Assembly (NCBI GenBank): GCA_910583615.1
Contig: CAJTXP010000012.1
Span: forward strand, 34,477 to 98,476
Length of the DNA: 64,000 nt
Reading direction: 5' to 3'
Source of the DNA: an uncultured Lachnospiraceae bacterium
GTDB taxonomy: Bacteria > Bacillota > Clostridia > Lachnospirales > Lachnospiraceae
Under the pieces are notes generated by a model that did no database searches, was not told where the DNA came from, and was given only the letters and a program-made list of their open reading frames with translations. Positions 47,524 through 56,847 of this stretch are shown piece by piece. How positions within the stretch are numbered: the stretch's first letter is position 1; each line of letters opens with the position of its first letter. The translations under genes were made by a program, and so were the position numbers.

Positions 47524-48096
47524 ATGATACTGATTCGGCTTTTTTTTGAGTTTTTTAAGGCGGGGCTGTTTGCCATAGGCGGAGGACTTGCAACGCTTCC
47601 GTTCCTGCAGGAGATCAGTCAGGCAACGGGCTGGTTCAGCCAGCAGGATCTTCTGGATCTGATCGCCATCTCGGAATCCACTCCCGGAGCCATCGGCGTC
47701 AATGCGGCGACCTATGCAGGATTTCATACGTATGGGCTGATCGGCGGGATCGTGGCAACGCTTGGGTTGATTTCACCTTCCATTATCATTATCATGCTGG
47801 TTTCCAAAGTGCTGGAAAAGTTCAAGGAGAGCAGTCTTGTAAAAAGTATTTTCTATGGCCTTCGGCCGGCTTCCACCGGATTGATTGCAGCGGCAGGATT
47901 TTCCGTCGTGCTTGCCACGCTGGTCAGCGTGACCGATCTTACGTCGGACCCGGCGGGGGCGTTTAACTGGTTTGGCATCGTGCTTGCCGCTGCGCTGTAT
48001 TTGGCAATCAAAAAAGGGAACCGGCATCCGGTCGTGTACATTGCGGCATCCGCTGCGATCGGTATCGCAGCAGGATATCTGAACCTGTTTGGATGA
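47524..48096 (+). CDS. Chromate transporter (short CHR protein), subunit 2
   Basis: 190 aa, a second CHR domain with FAIGGGLATLPFLQEI and STPGAIGVNAATYAGFHTYG. It is homologous to but clearly diverged from subunit 1, in the orientation typical of the antiparallel pair. AAGGAGG of the upstream gene end serves as its ribosome site. Confidence 0.87.
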   Translation: MILIRLFFEFFKAGLFAIGGGLATLPFLQEISQATGWFSQQDLLDLIAISESTPGAIGVNAATYAGFHTYGLIGGIVATLGLISPSIIIIMLVSKVLEKFKESSLVKSIFYGLRPASTGLIAAAGFSVVLATLVSVTDLTSDPAGAFNWFGIVLAAALYLAIKKGNRHPVVYIAASAAIGIAAGYLNLFG

Positions 48097-48169
48097 AATG
48101 GTGGAAGCCCTGTCTCAGCGCCGCTTTAATGAACAGCCATACAAAAAAACGAATAACTGCCGCCATATA

Positions 48170-48248
48170 GAACGGCACACATAACAGGAAGCTGTTTTTA
48201 GATTTCCTGTTATGTGTGCCGTTCGTCCGTAACAGACAAAACAGCTTC
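48170..48248 (+). repeat. 21-bp perfect hairpin with loop-to-downstream complement (pseudoknot-like)
   Basis: 48170-48190 pairs perfectly with 48204-48224 (21 bp; arm contains GGCACACATAACAGG), loop 13 nt. The loop region GAAGCTGTTTT (48188-48198) is also complementary to AAAACAGCTTC (48238-48248), an H-type pseudoknot geometry. No T tract. No ORF lies in 48097-48493. Confidence 0.55.
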
Positions 48249-48361
48249 TCTGTTCTCTCCAGTCCACACAGCGCTGCAGCTTGCAGAAACTCAGGGCACG
48301 GCTCCTACCCGTAAAAGGTAACTAATACAGCATATAATTTTTGAGATACAAATAGAAAATA

Positions 48362-48390
48362 TTGACATTTTATATTGTAAATGATATACT
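48362..48390 (+). promoter_or_regulatory. Strong promoter of the RiPP precursor gene
   Basis: TTGACA (48362-48367), 17-nt spacer, TATACT (48385-48390), in an AT-rich region. An 8-bp inverted repeat ATATTGTA (48372-48379)/TACAATAT (48406-48413) spans the -10 and start, a possible operator. Confidence 0.82.
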
Positions 48391-48493
48391 TTGAAATATA
48401 AAAAATACAATATCAATACAAAAAATGATTACTTGCAAATGAGGCATTTAATAAATTTTATGCAATGGAAGATTGCAGGAAAGGAGGAGACGT

Positions 48494-48676
48494 ATGAGTT
48501 CTTTAAAAAAGAGAGTGTATGCTAAAATGGCAACGGTAGAATCCTGTGGTTTTACCCGCGTGGTGGAGTGCAGATGTGATCATCAATACTGCAGTTGCGG
48601 AAGCGATCCCAGTGCATATGTTGCAGCGGACAAGCTCCATTACTGGTCGGATGAATCATCGGCAGTCAGGTGGTAA
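48494..48676 (+). CDS. Cys-rich RiPP precursor peptide
   Basis: 60 aa from ATG 48494 (AAAGGAGGAGACGT upstream). A basic, helical leader (MSSLKKRVYAKMATVESCGF) is followed by a core with Cys26, 28, 33 and 35 (C-R-C-D-H-Q-Y-C-S-C) plus Cys18 in the leader, and an aromatic C-terminus ending W60. No signal peptide. It is followed by a transporter, a radical SAM maturase and accessory proteins, so thioether-type modification of the core cysteines is expected. It resembles the CLI_3235-type clostridial precursor group in size and Cys pattern. Confidence 0.78.
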   Translation: MSSLKKRVYAKMATVESCGFTRVVECRCDHQYCSCGSDPSAYVAADKLHYWSDESSAVRW

Positions 48677-48692
48677 GGCAGTTTTTAACAAG

Positions 48693-48725
48693 GAAAAGGT
48701 GCACGGTTTTCGTTGTGCACCTTTT
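48693..48725 (+). terminator. Attenuating terminator after the precursor gene
   Basis: AAAAGGTGCAC (48693-48703) and GTGCACC-TTTTT (48714-48725) form a strong stem with a T tract, 16 nt after the precursor stop and 18 nt before the next start. Partial read-through would make precursor mRNA more abundant than maturation mRNA. Confidence 0.8.
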
Positions 48726-48742
48726 TGACTGGGGAGAGGATC

Positions 48743-50200
48743 ATGAGGATTGTAAAGAGAGTTTTTCGGTCATTTCAGTATCACAAAGTAAAAAACGGGA
48801 TGCTGTTCCTCCTGTACAGCGTATGTTTTACGCTGCTGATTCTGATGACCGTGCTGAATGTCGCGTCCGGGCAGCAGCTGAAGGACACGCAGAAGGCGAT
48901 CGGCAACGCCGTATATGTAAGAAAGCTTCGGACGGTCGATCTGGGGAAGCGGAACAATCTGGCTCCGTTTAATACCTATGAGATTCAAGACCTGACGTCG
49001 GACGAACGGGTGGAATCCTATAATATTCTGGTAAACGCAGAAGGGAGTCTGGTGAGCGGAACGCCTTACTACCGGGACCAGGAGCGGTATCAGGAATATC
49101 TGGAAATGCTGAAGGAACGGTCGGTGGATGCGGACCTTCAGGAAAACTGTACCTTCGTGGGAGTGGACAACAGCCGGTTTTCTGTTTTTTTTGCAGGAAC
49201 AGGACTTCGGCTGACAGAAGGGGACGGTATTACAGAGGAAGACGCGGGGGAGAAGATCGCCCTGGTGTCAGAGGCTCTGGCAAGGCAGAATGGCTGGAAG
49301 CCGGGAGACACCATCGATCTGAGGACGGATCGGGATTCGGGATTTCAGAAGGGAACGGAATTTCAGGCTGTCATCAAGGGGATCTATTCCCTGCCGGAGA
49401 AAACCTTTGACAGTGATAAGGCCAGGCCGAAGGAGGTGCTGGAAAATTATATTTTTCTGCCGGAGAGTACGCTGTATCAGCTGAATATGACGATATATCA
49501 ACCATATATGCTGTATGTATATCTGAAAGATCCAAAGCAGATTGAGTCTTATGCAGCAGATATGGAGGAACTCCTTGGAAACAGCCTTGTGGACGAGACG
49601 ACAGAAGGACGGCCCCAGACGAGGCTGATGATGAGCTGGAACAGCGAGTGGAATCAGATGGTGAGCATGCCGCTGAAGGAGATCTACGGGATTACGAATG
49701 TGGCGTTGTGGATTACGCTGGCAGGCGTATTTGCGATCGTGTTTTTCATTTCCTCTGCCGATCTGCTGAAGAACAGCCGGGAACTGGGTGTCTGGATTGC
49801 ATGCGGAGAAAAGAGATCCGTGCTGCTGGTGCAGATGCTGCTGGAAAAACTGCTTCCGATTGTACTGGCCTGTGCTGTTGCGCTTCTGATCAGTGTTTCT
49901 ACGGCGGATCAGATCGGCGGGATGCTGGGGAGCGGCATATATGCCGAGATGAACGAAGAGATGGAAAGGGATCGGGAAGAGACACTTTTCTGGGAGCAGT
50001 ATTACGATATCGATCAGGAGCTGCGGGCGGGAAATTATGACTATTATTACATGTCCGGTGAACTGGCTCTGCATCAGTACAGAATGGAAATTGCCACGGC
50101 TCTGGGCACCGGACTGCTGATTCTGACAGGGTTGTTTTCCCTGCAGATCTGGGGAACCATGCGAAAACAGACGGCGGAGCTTTTGCAGATGCGGGAATAG
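48743..50200 (+). CDS. ABC transporter permease, FtsX/MacB-like (1)
   Basis: 485 aa from ATG 48743 (GGGGAGAGGA upstream). One N-terminal membrane helix (MLFLLYSVCFTLLILMTVLN), a large extracytoplasmic domain (MacB-PCD type, about 45-320), then three C-terminal helices (NVALWITLAGVFAIVFFISS and two more) of the FtsX fold. It pairs with the next permease and the ATPase after it. Such MacB-type systems give self-protection against, or export of, peptides. Confidence 0.82.
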   Translation: MRIVKRVFRSFQYHKVKNGMLFLLYSVCFTLLILMTVLNVASGQQLKDTQKAIGNAVYVRKLRTVDLGKRNNLAPFNTYEIQDLTSDERVESYNILVNAEGSLVSGTPYYRDQERYQEYLEMLKERSVDADLQENCTFVGVDNSRFSVFFAGTGLRLTEGDGITEEDAGEKIALVSEALARQNGWKPGDTIDLRTDRDSGFQKGTEFQAVIKGIYSLPEKTFDSDKARPKEVLENYIFLPESTLYQLNMTIYQPYMLYVYLKDPKQIESYAADMEELLGNSLVDETTEGRPQTRLMMSWNSEWNQMVSMPLKEIYGITNVALWITLAGVFAIVFFISSADLLKNSRELGVWIACGEKRSVLLVQMLLEKLLPIVLACAVALLISVSTADQIGGMLGSGIYAEMNEEMERDREETLFWEQYYDIDQELRAGNYDYYYMSGELALHQYRMEIATALGTGLLILTGLFSLQIWGTMRKQTAELLQMRE

Positions 50201-50208
50201 GAGGAAAG

Positions 50209-51513
50209 ATGAGAAGTTTACATTTGGGTTTGAAGAGTATCCGTTACCACTGGAAACGCAGCGCCCTGATCGGAGCAGTCTTTCTGATTTTGATGATACT
50301 GCTGCAGCTCACGGTCTCTCTGCATCAAAATGTGGGGACTGCTTCCGAACGTCTGGAAAGCGATATCGGCGCGGATCTGAATCTGCGGAAAGCGGAAGCC
50401 GTTCCCTTCAGTTATTATTCGGGAAACTATTTTAAGCTTGGCGACGCGGAGGCCATGCTGGAGATCGACGGGATCGAAAGCCTGGAATACATGACTTTGA
50501 GCAATGTGTCCGGAGTCACGGTGGAGGGGGTATTTGATGAGTATCGCTCCATGTCGCAGCAGGCGAAGGAAGGGCGCGGAGAAGACTACTGGGGGGAGTA
50601 TGACGCAGAGGGGCTTGGAGAGGCCAGAACAGCGGGAAATATCACGCTGGTTGGAGTAGAGAATCTGGAGGACGCCTGGGAGTTTGAAAAGTGGAAGGAT
50701 CAGGTTGTGGAAGGCACGGGTTTTTCAAAAGCCGATGCAGACCGGGCAATTGCTGTGGTCAGCGAACGGTTTATGCACTGGAATTTTCTGAAGGTGGGGC
50801 AGGAGATCACATTGAGGGATCCGCTGGATGCTTCCAGGGAAATCACCCTGCAGGTGGTGGGAGTCCACTCCAGTAATATGGAGAGCAGTCTTGTTGCGCA
50901 CAGTTCCATGAATTTCATCTATATCCCGGCAAAGCAGGGGCTCCTTTTCTCTGACGGGATGGTTATGGAGGTGAAGTACCATACGACAGATCCCGGAAAT
51001 ACAGCAATGCTGAAACAGGAGCTGGAAACGAAGATGCGGCAGGCCACAGGAGAAGACTTTAGAGTGACGGAAGAAAAGCTGACTTACCTCATGGCACTTT
51101 CCCCGCTGAACACGGTCAGAAAGGTGTGTCTCTGGATGCTTGGCACGATTTTTGCAGTGTCTGTGTTTCTGCTGATTCTGCTGACCGGACACCAGCTGCT
51201 GGGGCGAAGAACGGAGATCGGGCTCTGGATTGCCATGGGTGAACAGAAGAAACGGGTGATTTCGCAAATGACATGGGAGCTGATCCTTCCGGCGCTGACA
51301 GGCATTGCAGGGAGCGGACTGCTGACGGGAATCTTTGAAAAAAGCATTGGGGATGCAATGACAGCATACTTTCCGTTTTTTCAGGGACTGTCTTTTCAGG
51401 CGGATATGAGAGTGCTTCTGGGAGGCGTTCTGGCTTCGGCGGTTTTGCTGCCTGGAATCGTTCTGCTGATCGTCAGCTTTATGACCAGAAATAATCCAAA
51501 AGAGCTGTTATAA
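50209..51513 (+). CDS. ABC transporter permease, FtsX/MacB-like (2)
   Basis: 434 aa with the same layout as its upstream neighbour: N-terminal helix, extracytoplasmic domain, three C-terminal helices (LLILLTGHQLLGRRTEIGLW). G-x-W-I-A-[CM]-G-E is shared by both permeases and marks the coupling region to the ATPase. GGAGGAA precedes ATG 50209. Confidence 0.82.
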   Translation: MRSLHLGLKSIRYHWKRSALIGAVFLILMILLQLTVSLHQNVGTASERLESDIGADLNLRKAEAVPFSYYSGNYFKLGDAEAMLEIDGIESLEYMTLSNVSGVTVEGVFDEYRSMSQQAKEGRGEDYWGEYDAEGLGEARTAGNITLVGVENLEDAWEFEKWKDQVVEGTGFSKADADRAIAVVSERFMHWNFLKVGQEITLRDPLDASREITLQVVGVHSSNMESSLVAHSSMNFIYIPAKQGLLFSDGMVMEVKYHTTDPGNTAMLKQELETKMRQATGEDFRVTEEKLTYLMALSPLNTVRKVCLWMLGTIFAVSVFLLILLTGHQLLGRRTEIGLWIAMGEQKKRVISQMTWELILPALTGIAGSGLLTGIFEKSIGDAMTAYFPFFQGLSFQADMRVLLGGVLASAVLLPGIVLLIVSFMTRNNPKELL

Positions 51514-51534
51514 ATGATTTTTACTGGAGGGCTT

Positions 51535-52218
51535 ATGGAAAACAGGGAAATTTTAAAAATGGAAAAAGTTACTTATTATTATACGTCCAGGACGGAACGG
51601 ATCGAGATTCTGGAAGACGCCGGTTTTGCCTTTGAGACAGGGAAGCTGTATGCGGTCATGGGGCCGTCGGGGTCGGGAAAGACGACGACGCTGATGCTGC
51701 TGGGAGGCCTGGATACGCCGAAGGAGGGGGAGATTCTGTTTCAGAACAGACCGATTCGGGAGATCGGCCTGCAGAAGTTTAGAGCCCTGCACTCAGGTGT
51801 TGTGTTTCAGTCCTACAATCTGTTTCCCTATCTGTCCGCCTGTGAAAACGTAGAGATTCCCATGGAAATTTCGGGAAAAACAGCGAACAAAAAGGAACGG
51901 GCGAAGGAGCTTCTGGAGAAGGTGGGACTGGGTTCCGACAAGCATGGCAAGCTGATCCAGAAGCTCTCAGGAGGAGAGCAGCAGAGGGTGGCCATTGCCA
52001 GGGCGCTGGCGGCGGACACGGATATTCTGCTGGCGGACGAACCGACCGGAAACTTGGACGAGAAGAATGCGGCGCTTGTCCAGGAGATCTTTTCGCAGAT
52101 CGCCCGGGAAATGGGGAAATGTGTGATTGTGGTGACGCACTCGGAGGAATTCGCAAAGAGAGCAGATGTGATGCTTCATTTGAGAGATAAGCGTCTGGCA
52201 GTGGTACAGGGAGAGTAG
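51535..52218 (+). CDS. ABC transporter ATPase, LolD/MacB-like
   Basis: 227 aa from ATG 51535. Walker A GPSGSGKTTT (about 43-52), Q-loop FQSYNLFP, signature LSGGEQQRVAIARAL, Walker B ILLADEPTGNLD and H-loop THS. It energises the two FtsX-type permeases just upstream. Confidence 0.93.
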   Translation: MENREILKMEKVTYYYTSRTERIEILEDAGFAFETGKLYAVMGPSGSGKTTTLMLLGGLDTPKEGEILFQNRPIREIGLQKFRALHSGVVFQSYNLFPYLSACENVEIPMEISGKTANKKERAKELLEKVGLGSDKHGKLIQKLSGGEQQRVAIARALAADTDILLADEPTGNLDEKNAALVQEIFSQIAREMGKCVIVVTHSEEFAKRADVMLHLRDKRLAVVQGE

Positions 52219-52221
52219 GAG

Positions 52222-53658
52222 ATGGAAGGAAAAGTATATGACAGTCCGTTTATACATCTTTTTCAAACTGTTTCAGGAACTTATTTTTATGATGTGAATA
52301 AGGACAAGTGCGTTTCTGTTCCAAGGGAGATCTATGAGTATCTTGAAAAGGGGAATGACGAACTGGAACCGGAGGAAAAGCCGGAATATATCCGACAGTT
52401 GGAAGAGGATGGTTTCCTGAAAATAAAACGGGTAGAAAGAATCAAACATTCCAAAAGCGAGATTTTGCCATATCATCTGAAGAATAAAATCCGGCATCTA
52501 ATTTTGCAGGTGACACAGAACTGTAATCTGAGATGCGAATACTGCGTGTATTCGGGAGATTATCAGAACCGAACGCACTCCCGGAAGAAAATGTCGTTTG
52601 ACGTGGCGAAAAAAGCAATGGATTATTATCTGTCCCATTCCAGGGATAACAACAGCCTGTCGATGGGTTTTTATGGAGGAGAACCCTGCTTAAATTTTGA
52701 GCTGGTCAAGAAGTGTGTAGAATATTTTGAGGAAAAGGCGGAAGGAAGAACCACTGCATACAATATGACGACAAATGCGACGCTGCTTTCAGAGGATATC
52801 ATCGATTATATTGTAAAACATGATTTCAGCCTGATGATCAGCCTTGACGGTCCCCGGGAGGTTCATGACAAACATCGAAAACTGGCGTTTTCGGAAGAGG
52901 GTTCTTTCGACAGAGTAATGAAAAAAGTGGAGTATTTAAAAGAGCGTTATCCGGAATACTGCAGAAGTCACGTGTCTTTTAACTGTGTGCTTGATACGGA
53001 AAATGATTTTGAGATCATTGATCATTTTATAAAGAGTTCTCCGCTGATTTCTGATATGAAGATTCGATCTTCTGTTATAGACACCCGAAATACAGATAAA
53101 AGTTATGGATTAAATGAAAAATTCCTGGAGGAGATGAATTACGAAAGATTTAAAATACAGTTGGAACTTTTGGGAGAGCTTCCGACCTGCAGCGGTTCCC
53201 GTCTGTTGTCCGGCTATAAATCGTCATTAACAAAAGCGCTGGAACGTGCGGATGGTGCAGGAAGCCTTGAACTTCCCGACGAATGGCATCATGGGGGACC
53301 GTGTATGCCTGGGGCGATGAGGCTTTTTGTAAATGCAGAAGGGATATTCTATCCATGTGAACGGGTCAATGAAGAAAACTGCATGCTCCAGATTGGAAAT
53401 GTTGAGGAAGGGATTGATGTCCAAAAGGCGGAGCATATTTTGAATTTTGACGAAAAACGGAAAGACATTTGTAGAAACTGCTGGGCTTTCAGAAGATGCA
53501 GCCAGTGCGTGTCGTACTTTGAAGGAGACGATGTGTCATCAGCAGAGAAACGCGAAAATCATTGCAAAATAACACGGAAGAGCGTGGAAGAAGACATGAA
53601 GGACGTATGTGTCTTACAGGCTTTAAAATGTAATTATCTCGTCACTTTAAACGCATGA
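52222..53658 (+). CDS. ccpM: Radical SAM peptide maturase, CcpM-like
   Basis: 478 aa. Residues about 1-75 look like a peptide-recognition (RRE/PqqD-like) domain. The radical SAM motif is Cys101-x3-Cys105-x2-Cys108 (CNLRCEYC), with GGEP at about 152. The C-terminal SPASM-like part carries many cysteines (GGPCMPG; YPCERVNEENC; CRNCWAFRRCSQC) for auxiliary FeS clusters. It matches the Cys-rich peptide maturase group found with TIGR04066 proteins. It is expected to install thioether crosslinks on the 60-aa precursor. Confidence 0.85.
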   Translation: MEGKVYDSPFIHLFQTVSGTYFYDVNKDKCVSVPREIYEYLEKGNDELEPEEKPEYIRQLEEDGFLKIKRVERIKHSKSEILPYHLKNKIRHLILQVTQNCNLRCEYCVYSGDYQNRTHSRKKMSFDVAKKAMDYYLSHSRDNNSLSMGFYGGEPCLNFELVKKCVEYFEEKAEGRTTAYNMTTNATLLSEDIIDYIVKHDFSLMISLDGPREVHDKHRKLAFSEEGSFDRVMKKVEYLKERYPEYCRSHVSFNCVLDTENDFEIIDHFIKSSPLISDMKIRSSVIDTRNTDKSYGLNEKFLEEMNYERFKIQLELLGELPTCSGSRLLSGYKSSLTKALERADGAGSLELPDEWHHGGPCMPGAMRLFVNAEGIFYPCERVNEENCMLQIGNVEEGIDVQKAEHILNFDEKRKDICRNCWAFRRCSQCVSYFEGDDVSSAEKRENHCKITRKSVEEDMKDVCVLQALKCNYLVTLNA

Positions 53659-53677
53659 AAATACGAAGGATACAACA

Positions 53678-54697
53678 ATGAAGAAGAAAAAACTGCTGGT
53701 TTATCCATATAGCAGATCAACAGAACCATTTATTAAATATCATGATTTGATAAAAGACTATGAAATTCAGGCTTTGGTAAGCCCGAAGGGCTGGGGAATA
53801 GCAGGGGATACTATAGATACCTTAGACGGCGCATTTGCTGTAACAGACAAATTTGAAGAAGAGCTGAAACGGTGTGACGTGGTTTGGTTTGTGGAAGACG
53901 GTACCTGCACTTTATCACAGACTATACTGGATCAAAGAATGGATGAAGCAAAACGGGCGGGCAGAGAAATGCTGTTTTTCCAAAAAGAAAGGACATTAAA
54001 ATATCAGATCGATGCGCCCTATTTAAACCGTATGCTGGGAAATGAAGTTCCGGTTATTTCGGTGATCGGTAATTTCAGAGATACGAACAAAATGGAGGTA
54101 CAATTAGGACTTCGATATGAATTTATGAAAAGGGGATATCGGGTATCATCGATTTTTTCCTCGTCAGGAGGAGAACTGGCAGGAGGATATTCTTTTCCAG
54201 ATTTTATGGAGGACCCGGAACTGTCGGCCGCTCAGAAAACAGTGCGTTATAATCAGCTTGTAAAGCTGATTTCCGTTGAAGAAAATCCGGATGTGATCAT
54301 TATTGGCGTTCCCGGGGGAGTCATTCCCTACTCAGATGAACTTCACAATGACTTTGGAATCTATGCTTTTGAAATTTCCAATGCGGTTGCCAGCGATTTT
54401 ACGATTCTATGTTCCCTGTACAGTCCGAATCTGTCCTGGGCACTGGAAAGTGAAAAAGAAATCATAGAGAGAAAATTTTCATGGGAAATTGGGGCAGTGC
54501 ATGTCGCACCGTATATATGGGATCGGGACGATGATATTGGAAATAACAATGGCGGAATGACGATTGAGGTAGACGATGCATTCTTGTACAAAAAACTGCC
54601 TGATTTAGATCAGGGCGAGATCTGGAATTTGAGAAAATATCACAATATTCAAAGACTTGCGGATAAAATCATGGAAGAACTTGGCGGAGGAGACTGA
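53678..54697 (+). CDS. Peptide maturation system protein, TIGR04066-like
   Basis: 339 aa. The N-terminus KKLLVYPYSRSTEPFIKYHD and domain features (VISVIGNFRDTNKMEVQLGL; IIGVPGGVIPYSDELHNDFG) fit the TIGR04066 family that travels with clostridial Cys-rich peptide maturases. The middle resembles a nucleotide-binding fold but lacks a clean Walker A (I-G-N-F-R-D-T-N-K). Biochemical role not known; it is assumed to help maturation. Confidence 0.75.
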   Translation: MKKKKLLVYPYSRSTEPFIKYHDLIKDYEIQALVSPKGWGIAGDTIDTLDGAFAVTDKFEEELKRCDVVWFVEDGTCTLSQTILDQRMDEAKRAGREMLFFQKERTLKYQIDAPYLNRMLGNEVPVISVIGNFRDTNKMEVQLGLRYEFMKRGYRVSSIFSSSGGELAGGYSFPDFMEDPELSAAQKTVRYNQLVKLISVEENPDVIIIGVPGGVIPYSDELHNDFGIYAFEISNAVASDFTILCSLYSPNLSWALESEKEIIERKFSWEIGAVHVAPYIWDRDDDIGNNNGGMTIEVDDAFLYKKLPDLDQGEIWNLRKYHNIQRLADKIMEELGGGD

Positions 54698-54700
54698 GTG

Positions 54701-54994
54701 ATGGACGGTATGGAAAAATTAGAAAGAGAAATCAATGAGATTTTTAAAAAATATGCGAGAGTAGACTTTATCAGCAGGCCGGAACTGAAAGACGAGAAAC
54801 TCATGGGAAAGATAACAGGGTTAGCGCCGAGGACACTAACCTTTATCTATATGCAGATCAAAAAAGATATTTGTGAAAACATTCCAAAAGAAGAAATTAC
54901 AGAGGGAAGGTTTGATACATTTAATAATGTCTGCAAAACGGTGTTCGCAGGGATGAAAAAAGAGGATGAAAAGTGGAGAAGCGGGGGAAATTAA
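54701..54994 (+). CDS. Acyl-carrier-related protein of the peptide maturation system
   Basis: 97 aa from ATG 54701 (GGCGGAGGAG upstream; GTG 54698 possible). A four-helix protein of carrier size (EREINEIFKKYARVDFISRP; GLAPRTLTFIYMQIKKDICE), corresponding in position to the ACP-related component next to TIGR04066 proteins. The Asp-Ser phosphopantetheine motif is not obvious, so it may not carry an acyl group. It overlaps the exporter gene by 22 nt. Confidence 0.6.
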   Translation: MDGMEKLEREINEIFKKYARVDFISRPELKDEKLMGKITGLAPRTLTFIYMQIKKDICENIPKEEITEGRFDTFNNVCKTVFAGMKKEDEKWRSGGN

Positions 54995-56763
54995 GGGGAT
55001 TTATAAATAGTTTCTGGTATTGCGGAAAACTGTCCTGGAAAGCGGCCCCATTTTATACGCTTTTACAGCTGCTGTTTAAGAGTGTGCAGGCGATACTGCC
55101 TGTGGCGGTTGTCTGGCTGACAAAAGAAATACTCAACTGCCTCATGAATCATGACAAAAGAAGCGGTGGTATGCTGCAGGGTCTGTTCTGCCTTTTACTT
55201 CTGGTATATATTCTTCAGGCGGTTTCCAGACATGTGATCAATTACCTGGATGGAATGCAGAGAGATGTGATCATACATTATATAGAGTCCATCATTGCGC
55301 AAAAAGCGGCGGCAATGGACGTTGAGTATTATGATAATCCAAAGTATTATGACATTTTTGAAAATGTCAAAAGGAACAGTCATGTAATGGCTGGGGTAAT
55401 AGACAACTGCATGATGTGCATTGGCTTTGCTGTGTCAGTAATAAGCTGCATCTGTTTCCTTAAGGAAGTGCTTCCGTTCTATGCGGCGCTTATCATGATT
55501 GCCACAATACCTGTGGCGGTTTCTCAGCACAGATATACCAGAAAAATCTACCGATGGGGCCTGGAGCATACGACTTCGGAACGCCGAAAGGGATATCTGT
55601 ATGGTGTTCTGACAGAGCGTTCTTATGCGCAGACAGTCAGACTGTTTGGCATTGGGGATTACTTTACCGAAAAATATGAGCTGCTGTGGAAAAAGCTGTT
55701 TGAAAAGAAACGGAATATTATCAGGAAAAAATTAGTATGGAATCTGCTGTTTTCCATTATGCCGGAGATCATTCTGATCTGCGCAACTGTCAGTATAAGC
55801 AGAAATGTTCTGGCAGGAAAGAATACGATCGGCGATTTCAGCCTTTGTCTGGGATTGATAGCGCAATTGACCGGGGTGCTCCATGGTCTGGTTTCAGCGG
55901 TGATGAATGTATATGAAAATAACCTGAAAGTAGAATATTTCATGAGCTTTGACCGATTTCGCTTAAACAAAATTGTTTCAGGAAATAAAATGTTGGAAAC
56001 ACCTGTAAAGATTGAATTTCAGAATGTAAGCTTTCAATATCCGGGAACCAGAGAATATGTTCTGAAAAATATCAGCTTTTGCCTGGAGCCTTGTAAAAAG
56101 CTGTGTATTGTCGGAGAAAATGGTTCGGGCAAATCCACGCTTCTCAAACTGCTTCTGCGTTTCTATGAGGTTTCGGAAGGGACTGTTTATCTCAACGATT
56201 TACCGATCAAAGAATATGATGTGAACAGCCTTAGAACGGCATTCAGCTGTTTTTTTCAGAACAGTCCCAATTTTGCGTTTACCATAAAGGAGAACATTCG
56301 TCTGGGCGAGTATGATATGCCCGCTGAAGATTGTGATGAGAGAGAACGCCATGCGCTGCGCCTGGCCGGAGCGGACGGATTTGTAGACAGGCTTTCACAT
56401 AAGGAAAATACTTATATTACGAAAATATATGAGGAAGATGGAATGGAGTTGTCCGGCGGTCAAAGTCAAAAGGTGGCTTTGGCCAGGATGTTTTATAAGA
56501 GAGCGTCGGTTCTGTTGCTGGATGAACCGACTGCCGCACTCGACCCCAAAGGGGAGCATGAGTTGTTTGAATCTCTGAAAAGAGAGTGCTCCGGGCAGTC
56601 GGTTATCTTTATATCGCATCGATTGTCGAATGTTTTCCTGGCGGATGAGATCATGGTTTTGGAAAACGGGAAGATCTGTGCGCAGGGCAAACATGAGGAA
56701 CTGCTGCGTTCCTGTATGCTTTATAAACAATTGTATGATTATCAGGCGGATAAATATTTATAA
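54973..56763 (+). CDS. ABC exporter (fused membrane and ATPase domains)
   Basis: 596 aa from GTG 54973. Six membrane helices in residues about 20-320, then an ATPase with Walker A GENGSGKST (about 382-390), signature ELSGGQSQKVALARM (about 491) and Walker B VLLLDEPTAALD. It has no N-terminal C39 peptidase domain, so leader removal must be done by another protease. It is the last gene of the RiPP cluster and the probable exporter of the mature peptide. Confidence 0.88.
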   Translation: MEKRGKLRGFINSFWYCGKLSWKAAPFYTLLQLLFKSVQAILPVAVVWLTKEILNCLMNHDKRSGGMLQGLFCLLLLVYILQAVSRHVINYLDGMQRDVIIHYIESIIAQKAAAMDVEYYDNPKYYDIFENVKRNSHVMAGVIDNCMMCIGFAVSVISCICFLKEVLPFYAALIMIATIPVAVSQHRYTRKIYRWGLEHTTSERRKGYLYGVLTERSYAQTVRLFGIGDYFTEKYELLWKKLFEKKRNIIRKKLVWNLLFSIMPEIILICATVSISRNVLAGKNTIGDFSLCLGLIAQLTGVLHGLVSAVMNVYENNLKVEYFMSFDRFRLNKIVSGNKMLETPVKIEFQNVSFQYPGTREYVLKNISFCLEPCKKLCIVGENGSGKSTLLKLLLRFYEVSEGTVYLNDLPIKEYDVNSLRTAFSCFFQNSPNFAFTIKENIRLGEYDMPAEDCDERERHALRLAGADGFVDRLSHKENTYITKIYEEDGMELSGGQSQKVALARMFYKRASVLLLDEPTAALDPKGEHELFESLKRECSGQSVIFISHRLSNVFLADEIMVLENGKICAQGKHEELLRSCMLYKQLYDYQADKYL

Positions 56764-56811
56764 CAGGCACTAAAGGAGTGTCCGCTCCTAAAAAATGCAG
56801 GGAATTGAAAC

Positions 56812-56838
56812 GAGCTGGTATCGCAGGGATACCAGCTC
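56812..56838. terminator. Hairpin between convergent genes
   Basis: GAGCTGGTATC, loop GCAGG, GATACCAGCTC: a perfect 11-bp stem between the ABC exporter end (56763) and the leftward small gene end (56848). T runs nearby are short, so termination efficiency is uncertain. Confidence 0.55.
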
Positions 56839-56847
56839 TGATTTGGT

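Noticed and set aside
46942..48096. A single chromate transporter gene broken by a frameshift
   Set aside because: Both halves are complete CHR domains with their own starts and ribosome sites, the normal paired short-CHR arrangement.
48494..48676. Metallothionein-like or spurious small ORF
   Set aside because: Strong promoter, good ribosome site, an attenuator directly after it and a co-directional radical SAM cluster fit a RiPP precursor better.
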